DNA of 64,000 bases from JBJMLO01 sp045805265. Lineage in GTDB: Bacteria; Actinomycetota; UBA4738; JACQTL01. The position numbers and the translations under genes were made by a program. Shown piece by piece: positions 53,840 to 61,478 of the stretch. The first letter of the stretch is position 1; each line of letters starts with the position of its first letter. The stretch lies in NCBI GenBank assembly GCA_045805265.1, contig JBJMLO010000020.1, forward strand, positions 5,485-69,484. Reading direction: 5' to 3'. A model generated the notes under the pieces. It was not told where the DNA came from. It saw only the letters and a program-made list of their open reading frames with translations, and ran no database searches.

Positions 53840-54489
53840 CCGCCGCGCTCCGAGACGGCGGCAGGCTCCGCCACGGTCACCCGGCGGCCCCCGACCCGGA
53901 CCCGGCCCTCGGCCACCGCCCGGACGGCGCGCGGCAGCAGGCGGTGCTCGACCTCGTGGATGCGGGCCTCGAGGGAGTCCCAGTCGTCGTCGTCCCGGAT
54001 CGCCACGGGCTCCTGGAACATGATCGGGCCGTGGTCGACCTCCTCGTCGACCAGGTGCACGGTGACACCCGTAACCCTGGCCCCCCAGGCCAGGGCGTCG
54101 GCCACCGCGTGGGCCCCGGGGAAGGCGGGCAGCAGCGAGGGGTGCACGTTCAGCATGCGGCCCTCGAACCGCCGGACGAGCGCCGGCGACAGGATCCGCA
54201 TGAACCCCGCCAGCGCGACGACGTCGATCCGGTGCCCCGCCAGCAGGTCCCCCAGCGCCGCGCCGTAGGCGTCGCGGCCGGTGTGCGCTCCCGGGTCCAG
54301 GAACTCGGCAGGCACCCCGCGGGACCGGGCCCGCTCCAGCGCGTACGCGTCGGCGCGGTCGCTCACGACGAGGCCGATCCGGGGCCCGGCGAATCCGTCG
54401 TCGAGCAGCGCCTGGAGGTTCGTCCCGTTCCCCGAGGCGAGGACGGCGACGCGGACGTCGGGCCGGTCGGGAGAGGTCGGGGCGTCCAC
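53836..54489 (-). CDS. purN: Phosphoribosylglycinamide formyltransferase
   Basis: This 217-residue folate-dependent GART has VLASGNGTNLQALLDD at the N-terminus, MRILSPALV, the catalytic Asn/His in MLNVHPSLLPAFPG, and the catalytic Asp in VDEEVDHGPIMFQ. The GTG at 54489 is chosen because a good promoter ends 8 bases before it and the extended upstream frame is not conserved. It would produce a leaderless mRNA. It precedes purH with an overlapping stop. Confidence 0.95.
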   Translation of the reverse strand: MDAPTSPDRPDVRVAVLASGNGTNLQALLDDGFAGPRIGLVVSDRADAYALERARSRGVPAEFLDPGAHTGRDAYGAALGDLLAGHRIDVVALAGFMRILSPALVRRFEGRMLNVHPSLLPAFPGAHAVADALAWGARVTGVTVHLVDEEVDHGPIMFQEPVAIRDDDDWDSLEARIHEVEHRLLPRAVRAVAEGRVRVGGRRVTVAEPAAVSERGG

Positions 54490-54497
54490 GCCACCGG

Positions 54498-54527
54498 ACG
54501 CTAGGATCGCCGCGCTCGCGGTGTCAA
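54498..54527 (-). promoter_or_regulatory. Promoter of purN-purH (leaderless)
   Basis: TTGACA (54522-54527) and TAGCGT (54498-54503) are 18 bases apart on the minus strand. The -10 ends 8 bases before the GTG of purN, so the transcript starts at or 1-2 bases before the codon. This is the best promoter match in the window. Confidence 0.7.
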
Positions 54528-54618
54528 CCCGCCGGGGAGTGGACGCGCCCGGCTCGGTCCTCGCACCGGCCAAGGGTACGGCACTTCTGTCCATCGGGTT
54601 CGCGATCTGGCGCGGTCG

Positions 54619-54624
54619 TACAGT
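54619..54624 (+). promoter_or_regulatory. -10 element of a probable leaderless transcript
   Basis: TACAGT ends 6 bases before the GTG at 54631 and no ribosome-binding sequence is present. It is divergent from the purN promoter in the same 141-base gap. Confidence 0.5.
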
Positions 54625-54630
54625 GCTCGG

Positions 54631-55260
54631 GTGTCCTCCCCCGGGCAGTCCGTGCGCGTCACCGGTCGGTGCTCCGTGCACTCCGGCAGCCCGGCCGTCG
54701 CCGTATGCGACGGGTGCGGCCGGCGCATGTGCCTGGCCTGCGCGGTTCCCGTCCGGGGGGGGACGGTGGGCGCCGAGTGCCTGGCCACCGTCCTGGGGCC
54801 GGACGCGCCGGTGGCCGATCCGGTCCCCCGCCGCCGTCCCGGCGACGTGGCCTTCGCCCTCGCCGGGCTGGGCTTTCTCGTCGCCGCGGTGGCCACGGTG
54901 GTGCCCTGGACGAATGCGCTGACCAGCAGCCACGTGCGGGGGTTCCTGGGGAGCTGGGAGCTCTCGCCGGTCTCCTGGGCGCTGCTCTCGGCGGCCACCG
55001 CGCCCCTCGGGCTGGCGGTCTGGGTCCTGGCGCGGCTCCGCCCGGCGACCCGGGTGAGCCCGATGCTGTGGCTGCTCGCCGTGGTGGGGGCCGCCGTCGT
55101 CGGGGGCGCGGTCCTGTTCCTGGCGGCACCCCCGTTCGCCACCCATCCGTTCCTCGGGCCGTGGCTGGCCATCCCCGCCGGGGGCCTCGCCGCGGCGTCC
55201 TGCGGCGTCGCGGCGGTCCGGGGCAGGTCCGCGTCCCAGGCCCCTGCATCGCTTCGTTAG
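54631..55260 (+). CDS. B-box-type zinc-finger membrane protein of unknown function
   Basis: The 209-residue protein has an N-terminal cysteine/histidine cluster (GRCSVHSGSPAVAVCDGCGRRMCLACAVPV, spacing C-x2-H ... C-x2-C-x4-C-x2-C) like bacterial B-box zinc fingers, then four predicted transmembrane helices at about 73-95, 115-137, 147-168 and 175-197. Starts with GTG with no ribosome site, consistent with a leaderless message. The family is known in actinobacteria but has no assigned role. The next gene follows after about 100 bases. Confidence 0.7.
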   Translation: MSSPGQSVRVTGRCSVHSGSPAVAVCDGCGRRMCLACAVPVRGGTVGAECLATVLGPDAPVADPVPRRRPGDVAFALAGLGFLVAAVATVVPWTNALTSSHVRGFLGSWELSPVSWALLSAATAPLGLAVWVLARLRPATRVSPMLWLLAVVGAAVVGGAVLFLAAPPFATHPFLGPWLAIPAGGLAAASCGVAAVRGRSASQAPASLR

Positions 55261-55362
55261 TTGACTGGGGCTCCCGAGCAGCGTGTAATTACCCCCGGCC
55301 GGGCCCACGCAGGCCGGACGGCCATGCCGAGCGCCCGTGGCCCGGGCGGAAAGGAGTGATCC

Positions 55363-55872
55363 ATGGCGCAACAGCGCCCCGGGGGCTTCGACATGTCGAA
55401 GTACTCGACGGGAACCAAGATCGTGGTCATCGCGGCCGCGGTGGCATTCCTCAACGCGTTGATCCCCTGGTGGCAGCACGCGAAGTTCTGTGCCGGACCT
55501 TTCTGCGCCAGCGCGAGCCGGAGCGCCCTCGGGGGCGACGCCTCGTGGGCGGGCCTCCTGATGTTCCTGCTGCTGATCGTGCTGCTGGCATACGAGATCG
55601 CGAACGCGCTGGGAGCGACGCGAAACGTGAAACTGCCGATGCCGGCCAACCAGGTCAGCCTCATCCTGGCGGGCGCGGTGGTGTTCTTCGGGCTGCTGAA
55701 GTTCTTCCTGGCGCTCAGCCACGTGTTCATCGGGGCGTTCGTCGGGCTGATCTGCCTGATCGCGATCGGGTACGGCGCGTACATGAGGTACCAGGAGCCG
55801 GCGACGACGGGGCCGCCGCCCGCGACCGGGCCGCCGCCTCCTCCGAGCAGCGGCGGCGGGTTCACCGCCTGA
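55363..55872 (+). CDS. Four-helix membrane protein of unknown function
   Basis: This 169-residue protein has transmembrane segments at about 19-37, 62-83, 95-115 and 118-137 and a Pro/Gly/Ser tail (PPPATGPPPPPSSGGG). A short conserved-looking motif MSKYSTGTKIVVIAAAVAFLNALIPWW starts the hydrophobic part. Two cysteines (KFCAGPFCAS) lie in the first outer loop. AAAGGAG is 8 bases before the ATG. A terminator hairpin follows. No function is assigned. Confidence 0.68.
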   Translation: MAQQRPGGFDMSKYSTGTKIVVIAAAVAFLNALIPWWQHAKFCAGPFCASASRSALGGDASWAGLLMFLLLIVLLAYEIANALGATRNVKLPMPANQVSLILAGAVVFFGLLKFFLALSHVFIGAFVGLICLIAIGYGAYMRYQEPATTGPPPATGPPPPPSSGGGFTA

Positions 55873-55892
55873 GTCGGTAGGATCCGACGACG

Positions 55893-55912
55893 GGCCCGGC
55901 TCCGGCCGGGCC
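55893..55912 (+). terminator. Rho-independent-like terminator
   Basis: An 8-bp perfect stem (55893-55900 with 55905-55912) with loop TCCG is followed by TTCGTCGTTCCCG. The same downstream sequence follows the hairpin at 17360. It lies 20 bases past the stop at 55872. Confidence 0.75.
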
Positions 55913-55985
55913 TTCGTCGTTCCCGGGCCGGTGAGCGAGTAGGCTCGCCGTGGCGGAACCCGCGGAATCCCAAGGAGCCTTCCCG

Positions 55986-56729
55986 ATGCGATGCCCCTAC
56001 TGCGCCGAGGACATCACCGACGACGACGCCACCCGGTGCCCCCACTGCGGCAGCGAGCTCCCCACGGCCTCCGGGAGGTCGCCGGCTCCGCCCCCGGCGG
56101 GGTGGGGCGGCTGGGGAGAGGGATCGGGCGGATCCCCCGACCCAGCACGGTCGGGCAGCGCCGAATCCCCCACCCAGCCCGCGACCCGCGAGACCGTCCA
56201 GTTCAGCCATACCGGCCAGCGGTACCTCCTGGGCTACGACTCGACGCACTTCGGCATCTGGGACCGCAGCTCCCCCACCGCCCCCGTCGAACGGTTCCCC
56301 CGCAGCGACGATGGGTGGAGCGAGGCCTGGGCCCGGTATGCCTCGCTCGAGCCGCACAGCCAGCCGGTCCAGGCCGGACCCCCGCAGGGGTCCCCCTATG
56401 GAGGCCCGGGACCGGCGTCCCCGACCGTGCCGTGGCAGCAGGGACCGCCCGCCTACTACCTCCCCCAGCAGCAGCGGACCAACGGCCTGGCGGTGGCCTC
56501 GCTGGTCCTGGGCATCGTCGGCGTCCTCGTCGCCCTGCTCGCGATCCCCGAGATCCTGGCCCTGATCTTCGGGCTGGTGGCCCTCGGCCAGATCCGCCGG
56601 TCCTCGGGAACACTCGGGGGCCGGGGGCTGGCCATCGCGGGCGTGTCGCTCGGGGGCGTGGGCATCGCGCTCTTCGTGATCGTGGTCATCTCGCTGGCCA
56701 CCAACAACCACTCCAGCCCGGGGTTCTGA
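55986..56729 (+). CDS. Zinc-ribbon/DUF4190-like membrane protein, paralog A
   Basis: This 247-residue protein has a four-cysteine zinc ribbon (CPYCAEDI ... CPHCGSEL), a linker, a ~55-residue module (GQRYLLGYDSTHFGIWDR, PVERFPRSDDGW, AWARYASLEP) at about 75-130, a Pro-rich stretch, and two transmembrane helices near the C-terminus (NGLAVASLVLGIVGVLVALLA and onward), which resemble DUF4190. ATG at 55986 is preferred because AAGGAG lies 8 bases upstream; a GTG at 55950 is too close to the TAGGCT -10 (55940-55945). It is followed after 5 bases by a paralog. Confidence 0.75.
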   Translation: MRCPYCAEDITDDDATRCPHCGSELPTASGRSPAPPPAGWGGWGEGSGGSPDPARSGSAESPTQPATRETVQFSHTGQRYLLGYDSTHFGIWDRSSPTAPVERFPRSDDGWSEAWARYASLEPHSQPVQAGPPQGSPYGGPGPASPTVPWQQGPPAYYLPQQQRTNGLAVASLVLGIVGVLVALLAIPEILALIFGLVALGQIRRSSGTLGGRGLAIAGVSLGGVGIALFVIVVISLATNNHSSPGF

Positions 56730-56734
56730 GTCAC

Positions 56735-57376
56735 GTGCCGCCGGTGAGGCGCTGCCCCTTCTGCGCCGAGGAGATCCACCCCGAGGCAATCAAGTGCAAG
56801 TGGTGCGGCAGCATGCTCGACGGACCGGAGCCGGCGGGGGCGGCCCTGCCCCCTGCCCCGCCCGTCGAGGAGGCCCTCCAGTACACGCACTCCGGCCAGC
56901 GGTACCTCCTGGGCTACGGGCCTGCTGTGTTCGGCATCTGGGATCGGGACCGGCCCGGCGGGCCGGTCGAGCGGTTCCCCCGAACCTCCGCGGGCTGGGA
57001 CATGGCCTGGTCCCGGTACTCGGCCCTGGAGCCCCATCCGGTCGAGGTCGGGCTGGGGCCTTCGGGCATCGTCACGACGGGGGCGGGGACCGCAGGCAGA
57101 GGAGTGGGCGTGCGCGGTCCCGGCGGCGGCGCTCCCCCCCCAGGCCCGGCCCCGGCCCGACCGGTCTCGCGCGGGACCGGCCGGATCCATCCGGTGTGGT
57201 GGCTGGCGCCGATCCTGGCCGGGTGGCTGGGAGGCCTCGTCGCGTGGCTGGTGAACCGGGACCGCGACGAGCGGGTGGCCCGCCAGATGCTCGTCACGGG
57301 CATCGTGATCAGCGTGGTGTCGCTCTTCCTGTACTTCGGCGTACTGGGAGGGCCCAGGGCCGGCCGGCCGTTCTGA
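56735..57376 (+). CDS. Zinc-ribbon membrane protein, paralog B
   Basis: This 213-residue protein repeats the plan of its neighbour: zinc ribbon (CPFCAEEIHPEAIKCKWCG), then the same module (GQRYLLGYGPAVFGIWDR, PVERFPRTSAGW, AWSRYSALEP) at about 53-105, a Gly/Pro linker, and two transmembrane helices (VWWLAPILAGWLGGLVAWLV, MLVTGIVISVVSLFLYF) unrelated to those of paralog A. It starts with GTG 5 bases after the first stop. The two probably arose by duplication of the soluble half joined to different membrane anchors. Function unknown. Confidence 0.72.
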   Translation: MPPVRRCPFCAEEIHPEAIKCKWCGSMLDGPEPAGAALPPAPPVEEALQYTHSGQRYLLGYGPAVFGIWDRDRPGGPVERFPRTSAGWDMAWSRYSALEPHPVEVGLGPSGIVTTGAGTAGRGVGVRGPGGGAPPPGPAPARPVSRGTGRIHPVWWLAPILAGWLGGLVAWLVNRDRDERVARQMLVTGIVISVVSLFLYFGVLGGPRAGRPF

Positions 57377-57395
57377 CCACCCGGGACACGTTCCG

Positions 57396-58985
57396 TCAGC
57401 GGGCCGGCTCGAGCGTTGCGCCCGGTCGCGGCCTCGCCGGGCCACGCCATCCCAGGAACCCGCCGATGCCTCCGCCGGCGATCCCCCAGGCCAGCGCCAG
57501 CAATCCGCCTCCGCGAGGATCCGGCCACACCGTGATCGAGGCGGGGGACGCACCGCCGTAGAACCGGACGGTCAGGCCGGCGGCCACGCACCCCGCCACG
57601 ACGAGCAGCGCGAACCCCACCCCCGCGAGCAGCCCGGCCGACGCGGCGTGCCCCCGGCTCTCCGTGGGCTTCCCGGCGCGGATCCCGCCGAGGACGGCCG
57701 CCGCGAGCGGCACCAGCAGGAACAGCAGGAAGGCTGACGGCGCGTTCCCGAAGCGCACCCCCGCGAACGGCGACCGTCCCGGCACGCGCTTCCCGTGGAC
57801 GAAGGGAGCGCCCAGGTTCACGTCGCCGTGTTCCGGGAACCGCGTGAAGCACAGGAACGAGCGGGGCGGCGCCGTTCCCTCCACCCGGTCGCAGCCACCC
57901 ATGGCCGGGACGAGGACCAGCATCGACTGGTTGGGCAGGGCCAGGGTGTGGTGGACCAGGAGGTCGACGCCAGACGCCCCTCCCCCCGCCGTCCGGTCCA
58001 CATATGCCCGGGTCGCGTCCGGGTTCAGCCCCGCGAGCACGAGGAGGCCGACGAACGACAGGCCCAGCGCCCAGGCGAACATGCGCCACGCGCCAGCGAA
58101 CGCGCCGGCCACGAGTACCGCGCCCGCCCGCGGGGGCGTCGCGCCACGGCCGGCGCCCCCCGCCCGGATCCCGGACAGCCCGGACCAGGCCCCGCCCAGC
58201 AGGCCCACGACGATCCCGGCGCCGAGCGGCAGGAACGCCGCCCACGGCCGCGAGACGCCGATCGCCACCTGCCCGCCCTCGATCACGGGGATCCGGAAAT
58301 GGAACCCGACCAGCAGGGACAGCAGGAACGTGAGGAGCCCGAACGGCAACCCCACGGCGGATCCCCACACCGCCCGGCGGGCCACGCCGCCACCGGCCCG
58401 GTCGCCCACGGCCTGCCCGCCCCGGAACAGGAGCACGACGCCGATCGCCGTCACCGTGAGCAGCGCCACCGAGAGGTCGAGGAACGTCCCCCTGATGCCG
58501 GAGCCGCTGGCCCGAACCTGGATCGGAACCCGCAGCGAGCCGAACACGTACAGCCCGCCGATCCGGGCCACGGTCACGTTGGAGTGGGCGATGCCCCCGA
58601 TCAGGTCCTGGCCGAACGCGAGCGCCTCGCCGATCGCGAGCATGACCACGAAGGCGAGCTCGGATCGCCCCAGCGCGAGGTTGGCGAGCGCCAGCGGACG
58701 ACCGCGGCGCTCGACGGATCGCGTGGCCGGCGGCCCGCCCGGCGCCGCCGTGGCGGTGGATAGCCGCTCGGTCGGAGCCGCGCCCTGCGCGGAAAGCGCC
58801 TGCGTGGGCCGTTGTGCCGCCCGTTCCTGGACCGGTTCCCCTGCCGGTTCCCCGGCCGGCTCCTTGGCCGGCTCGTTGGCCGGCTCGTCCTCGGATTCCC
58901 GGGACGGGAGCGGGAGGTCGACGGAGAGTGGCTGGCCGGGCGGGCGGTCTGCGGGCCGGCCCTCCCCTTCGCCCGGGGAAGTCAC
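57396..58985 (-). CDS. Large integral membrane protein of unknown function
   Basis: This 529-residue protein begins with a disordered Glu/Pro/Ala stretch containing imperfect repeats (EPANEPAKEPAGEPAGEP, around residues 30-48). About ten hydrophobic segments follow, including VVMLAIGEALAFG, ALLTVTAIGVVLLF, GLLTFLLSLLVGF and AFLLFLLVPLAAAVLGG. A soluble loop near 340-390 has two Cys (GGCDRVEG, SFLCFTRF). It starts with GTG overlapping the sucD stop (GTGA). I do not recognise the family. It may be a transporter or a stress membrane protein, but nothing decides this. Confidence 0.65.
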   Translation of the reverse strand: MTSPGEGEGRPADRPPGQPLSVDLPLPSRESEDEPANEPAKEPAGEPAGEPVQERAAQRPTQALSAQGAAPTERLSTATAAPGGPPATRSVERRGRPLALANLALGRSELAFVVMLAIGEALAFGQDLIGGIAHSNVTVARIGGLYVFGSLRVPIQVRASGSGIRGTFLDLSVALLTVTAIGVVLLFRGGQAVGDRAGGGVARRAVWGSAVGLPFGLLTFLLSLLVGFHFRIPVIEGGQVAIGVSRPWAAFLPLGAGIVVGLLGGAWSGLSGIRAGGAGRGATPPRAGAVLVAGAFAGAWRMFAWALGLSFVGLLVLAGLNPDATRAYVDRTAGGGASGVDLLVHHTLALPNQSMLVLVPAMGGCDRVEGTAPPRSFLCFTRFPEHGDVNLGAPFVHGKRVPGRSPFAGVRFGNAPSAFLLFLLVPLAAAVLGGIRAGKPTESRGHAASAGLLAGVGFALLVVAGCVAAGLTVRFYGGASPASITVWPDPRGGGLLALAWGIAGGGIGGFLGWRGPARPRPGATLEPAR

Positions 58986-59851
58986 GCCAGGGCCGCCTCG
59001 ACCAGCTCGGCGACCTCCGTGGGCGTGCGCCCGACCTTCACGCCGACCGCCTCGAAGGCCTCCGCTTTGGCCCGCGCGGTCCCCGACGAGCCCGTGATGA
59101 TGGCCCCCGCGTGTCCCATCCGCTTGCCCGGCGGCGCGGTGAACCCGGCAACGTAAGCCACCACCGGCTTGGTCATCCGCTCGGAGACGAACAGCGCGGC
59201 GCGCTCCTCGTCGTCGCCGCCGATCTCGCCGATCAGGATGGCGAGGTCGGTCTCGGGGTCGGCCTCGAACCGCTCGAGGGCCTCGATGAACCCGATCCCG
59301 TGCACGGGGTCGCCGCCGATTCCGATGCACGTCGACTGGCCGATCCCCCGCAGCGTCAGCTCGTTCACGATCTGGTAGGTCAGGGTCCCGGAACGCGACA
59401 CCAGGGCCACCCGGCCGGGCCTCGCGATCTCGTGGGGAATGATCCCGACGTTCGACTTCCCCGGAGAGATCAGCCCGGGGCAGTTCGGCCCGATCAGCAC
59501 TGTGGGCTTTCCCGCGAGGTAGGAGGCGACGCGCGCCATGTCGGCCACCGGGATCCCCTCCGTGATGGCCACGATCAGCCCGACGCCCGCGTCCGCCGCC
59601 TCCAGGATGGCGTCGGCGGCGAACCGGGCCGGGACGTAGATCACCGACGTGTCGGCATCGGTGGCGGCCGCCGCCTCGAGAACGGTGTCGAACACCGGGA
59701 CGCCCTCGACGTCCTGCCCGCCCTTGCCGGGCGTGACGCCGGCCACGACGTTCGTCCCGGAGGCCCGGTTCCGCAGCGAATGGAACCGGCCCTGCTCGCC
59801 GGTCAGTCCCTGGACCGCGACGCGCGTGGACTCGTCGATGAACACGGCCAC
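58982..59851 (-). CDS. sucD: Succinyl-CoA ligase alpha subunit
   Basis: This 289-residue subunit binds CoA and carries the phosphohistidine. Motifs: RVAVQGLTGEQGRFHS (CoA site), GVTPGKGGQ, IGPNCPGLISPGKSNVGI, SRSGTLTYQI, GIGGDPVHG, and the phosphohistidine context RMGHAGAIITG. GTG start at 59851 lies 2 bases after the sucC stop. Together with sucC it makes the TCA enzyme that couples succinyl-CoA cleavage to ADP or GDP phosphorylation. Confidence 0.96.
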   Translation of the reverse strand: MAVFIDESTRVAVQGLTGEQGRFHSLRNRASGTNVVAGVTPGKGGQDVEGVPVFDTVLEAAAATDADTSVIYVPARFAADAILEAADAGVGLIVAITEGIPVADMARVASYLAGKPTVLIGPNCPGLISPGKSNVGIIPHEIARPGRVALVSRSGTLTYQIVNELTLRGIGQSTCIGIGGDPVHGIGFIEALERFEADPETDLAILIGEIGGDDEERAALFVSERMTKPVVAYVAGFTAPPGKRMGHAGAIITGSSGTARAKAEAFEAVGVKVGRTPTEVAELVEAALA

Positions 59852-59853
59852 GC

Positions 59854-60996
59854 CTACGCGGCCTCCTTCGAGAGGTTGGAGGCGCGCCGGGCGGCCTCGT
59901 TCATCGTGGTCGCCGCGACGATCCGGGGGTGGCCGGCGTCGGCCAGGATGCGGCGGCCCTCCTCCGCGTTCGTCCCGTCCAGCCGGACCACGATCGGCAC
60001 GTGGGCCTCCACGCGCTGCAGCGCCTCGAGGATGCCGTGCGCGACCAGGTCGCAGCGCGTGATCCCGCCGAAGATGTTCACGAACACGCTCCGGACCTCG
60101 GGGTCGGACAGCACGACCTCCAACGACGTGGCCATCAGGTCCGCGCCCGCGCCTCCGCCGACGTCCAGGAAGTTCGCCGCTCGCCCCCCCGACTGCGCGA
60201 CGACGTCGAGCGTCGACATGACGAGCCCGGCGCCGTTGCCGATGATCCCGACCTCGCCGGACAGCTTCACGTACTGCAGGCCCTGGTCCTTGGCCCGCGC
60301 CTCGGTCGGATCGACGGGAAACGAGCCGCGCAGCGCGTCGACCTCGGGCTGGCGGAACAGGGCGTTGTCGTCGACGGTGACCTTGGCGTCGAGCGCGGCC
60401 ACGGTCCCGTCGCCCAGCAGCACCAGCGGGTTGACCTCGACCAGCGTGGCGTCGGTGTCGACGAGCACCTCCCACAGCTTCGCTAGCACGCCCACCGCGC
60501 CCTTCCGGGCCGCGGCCGGGAGCGATCCCGCCAGGTAGCTCAGGTGGTACGGCCTCGCGCCCAGCAGGGGATCGAGATGGATGCGCCGCAACGATTCCGG
60601 CTTGGTCCGGGCGACCTCCTCGATGTCCATGCCGCCCTCCGAGGAGACCATCGCCAGGTATTGCTTGGCCCCCCGGTCGAGGGTGATCGCCGCGTAGAAC
60701 TCCGCGGCGATGTCGACCAGCTGCTCCACGAGCACCCGGGTCACCGACATCCCCTGGAACCCCTCGCCGAGCATGCGGCGCGCGGCCTCCTCGGCCTCCT
60801 CGGCCGACTTCGCCAGGACGATGCCGCCACCCTTGCCTCGCCCCCCGATCTGCACCTGGACCTTGACCACGGCCCGGCCGCCGAACCGCTCGGCTGCGGC
60901 CCTGGCTTCCTCGGGGTTCTCGGCGACCTCGCCCTCGGGCGTGGCGATCCCGTGGGCCCGGAAGATGTCCTTGCCCTGATGCTCGTAGAGATCCAC
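59854..60996 (-). CDS. sucC: Succinyl-CoA ligase beta subunit
   Basis: This 380-residue ATP-grasp subunit starts DLYEHQGKDIFRAHGI, with VKVQVQIGGRGKGGG (nucleotide loop), VEVNPLVLLGDG, ALDAKVTVDDNAL, LNxGAGLVMSTLD-like GNGAGLVMSTLDVV, and FVNIFGGITRCD. The GTG start at 60996 shares a base with the TAG stop of the B12-binding gene upstream. The three genes form one minus-strand operon with the large membrane protein downstream. Confidence 0.96.
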   Translation of the reverse strand: MDLYEHQGKDIFRAHGIATPEGEVAENPEEARAAAERFGGRAVVKVQVQIGGRGKGGGIVLAKSAEEAEEAARRMLGEGFQGMSVTRVLVEQLVDIAAEFYAAITLDRGAKQYLAMVSSEGGMDIEEVARTKPESLRRIHLDPLLGARPYHLSYLAGSLPAAARKGAVGVLAKLWEVLVDTDATLVEVNPLVLLGDGTVAALDAKVTVDDNALFRQPEVDALRGSFPVDPTEARAKDQGLQYVKLSGEVGIIGNGAGLVMSTLDVVAQSGGRAANFLDVGGGAGADLMATSLEVVLSDPEVRSVFVNIFGGITRCDLVAHGILEALQRVEAHVPIVVRLDGTNAEEGRRILADAGHPRIVAATTMNEAARRASNLSKEAA

Positions 60997-61403
60997 TACG
61001 TGGGGGCCCTCTCGGCCAGGCGCTCGTTCAGCCAGGCGATGATCTCGCCGGTGGGGGCCCCGGGCGTGAAGATCTTCTCGATGCCGGCCCGCTGCAGGGG
61101 CTCGATGTCGTCCTTGGGGATGATCCCCCCGCCGAAGACGAACACCTCGTCGGCGCCCTCCGCGTGCAGGCCCTGGACCACTTTCGGGAACAGCGTCATG
61201 TGCGCGCCCGAATGGCACGACAGCCCGACGGCGTCGGCGTCCTCCTGGATGGCGGCCGCCACGATCTGCTCGGGCGTCTGGTGGAGGCCCGTGTAGATCA
61301 CCTCGAACCCGGCGTCGCGCAGGGCCCGGGCCACGACCTTCGCGCCCCGGTCGTGCCCGTCGAGCCCGGGCTTGGCCACGATGATCCGGAACTTCTCGGC
61401 CAT
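60996..61403 (-). CDS. Stand-alone B12-binding subunit, methylmalonyl-CoA mutase C-terminal type
   Basis: This 135-residue protein is one cobalamin-binding domain with the base-off/His-on motif D15-x-H17-D-R-G (GLDGHDRGAK), SCHSGAHMTLF for the nucleotide tail, and FVFGGGIIPKDD. It matches the C-terminal domain of methylmalonyl-CoA mutase as a separate small subunit. The catalytic TIM-barrel subunit is not in the window. It is coupled to sucC: the mutase product succinyl-CoA is the substrate of SucCD, which makes the link sensible. Confidence 0.92.
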   Translation of the reverse strand: MAEKFRIIVAKPGLDGHDRGAKVVARALRDAGFEVIYTGLHQTPEQIVAAAIQEDADAVGLSCHSGAHMTLFPKVVQGLHAEGADEVFVFGGGIIPKDDIEPLQRAGIEKIFTPGAPTGEIIAWLNERLAERAPT

Positions 61404-61478
61404 GGAGACCGGAATTCTACCCAGGATGCCCTGTGGGCCCTCACGCCGGGCGGGCGGTCGACTCGCCGCCGAGCGCGC

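Noticed and set aside
53836..55722. 628-codon extended start for purN
   Set aside because: The upstream part covers a promoter and a divergent gene and is low-complexity; family alignment and the promoter fix the start at 54489.
55950..55985. GTG at 55950 as a leaderless start for zinc-ribbon paralog A
   Set aside because: The TAGGCT -10 ends only 4 bases before it, too close for initiation at the codon, while the ATG at 55986 has a good ribosome site.
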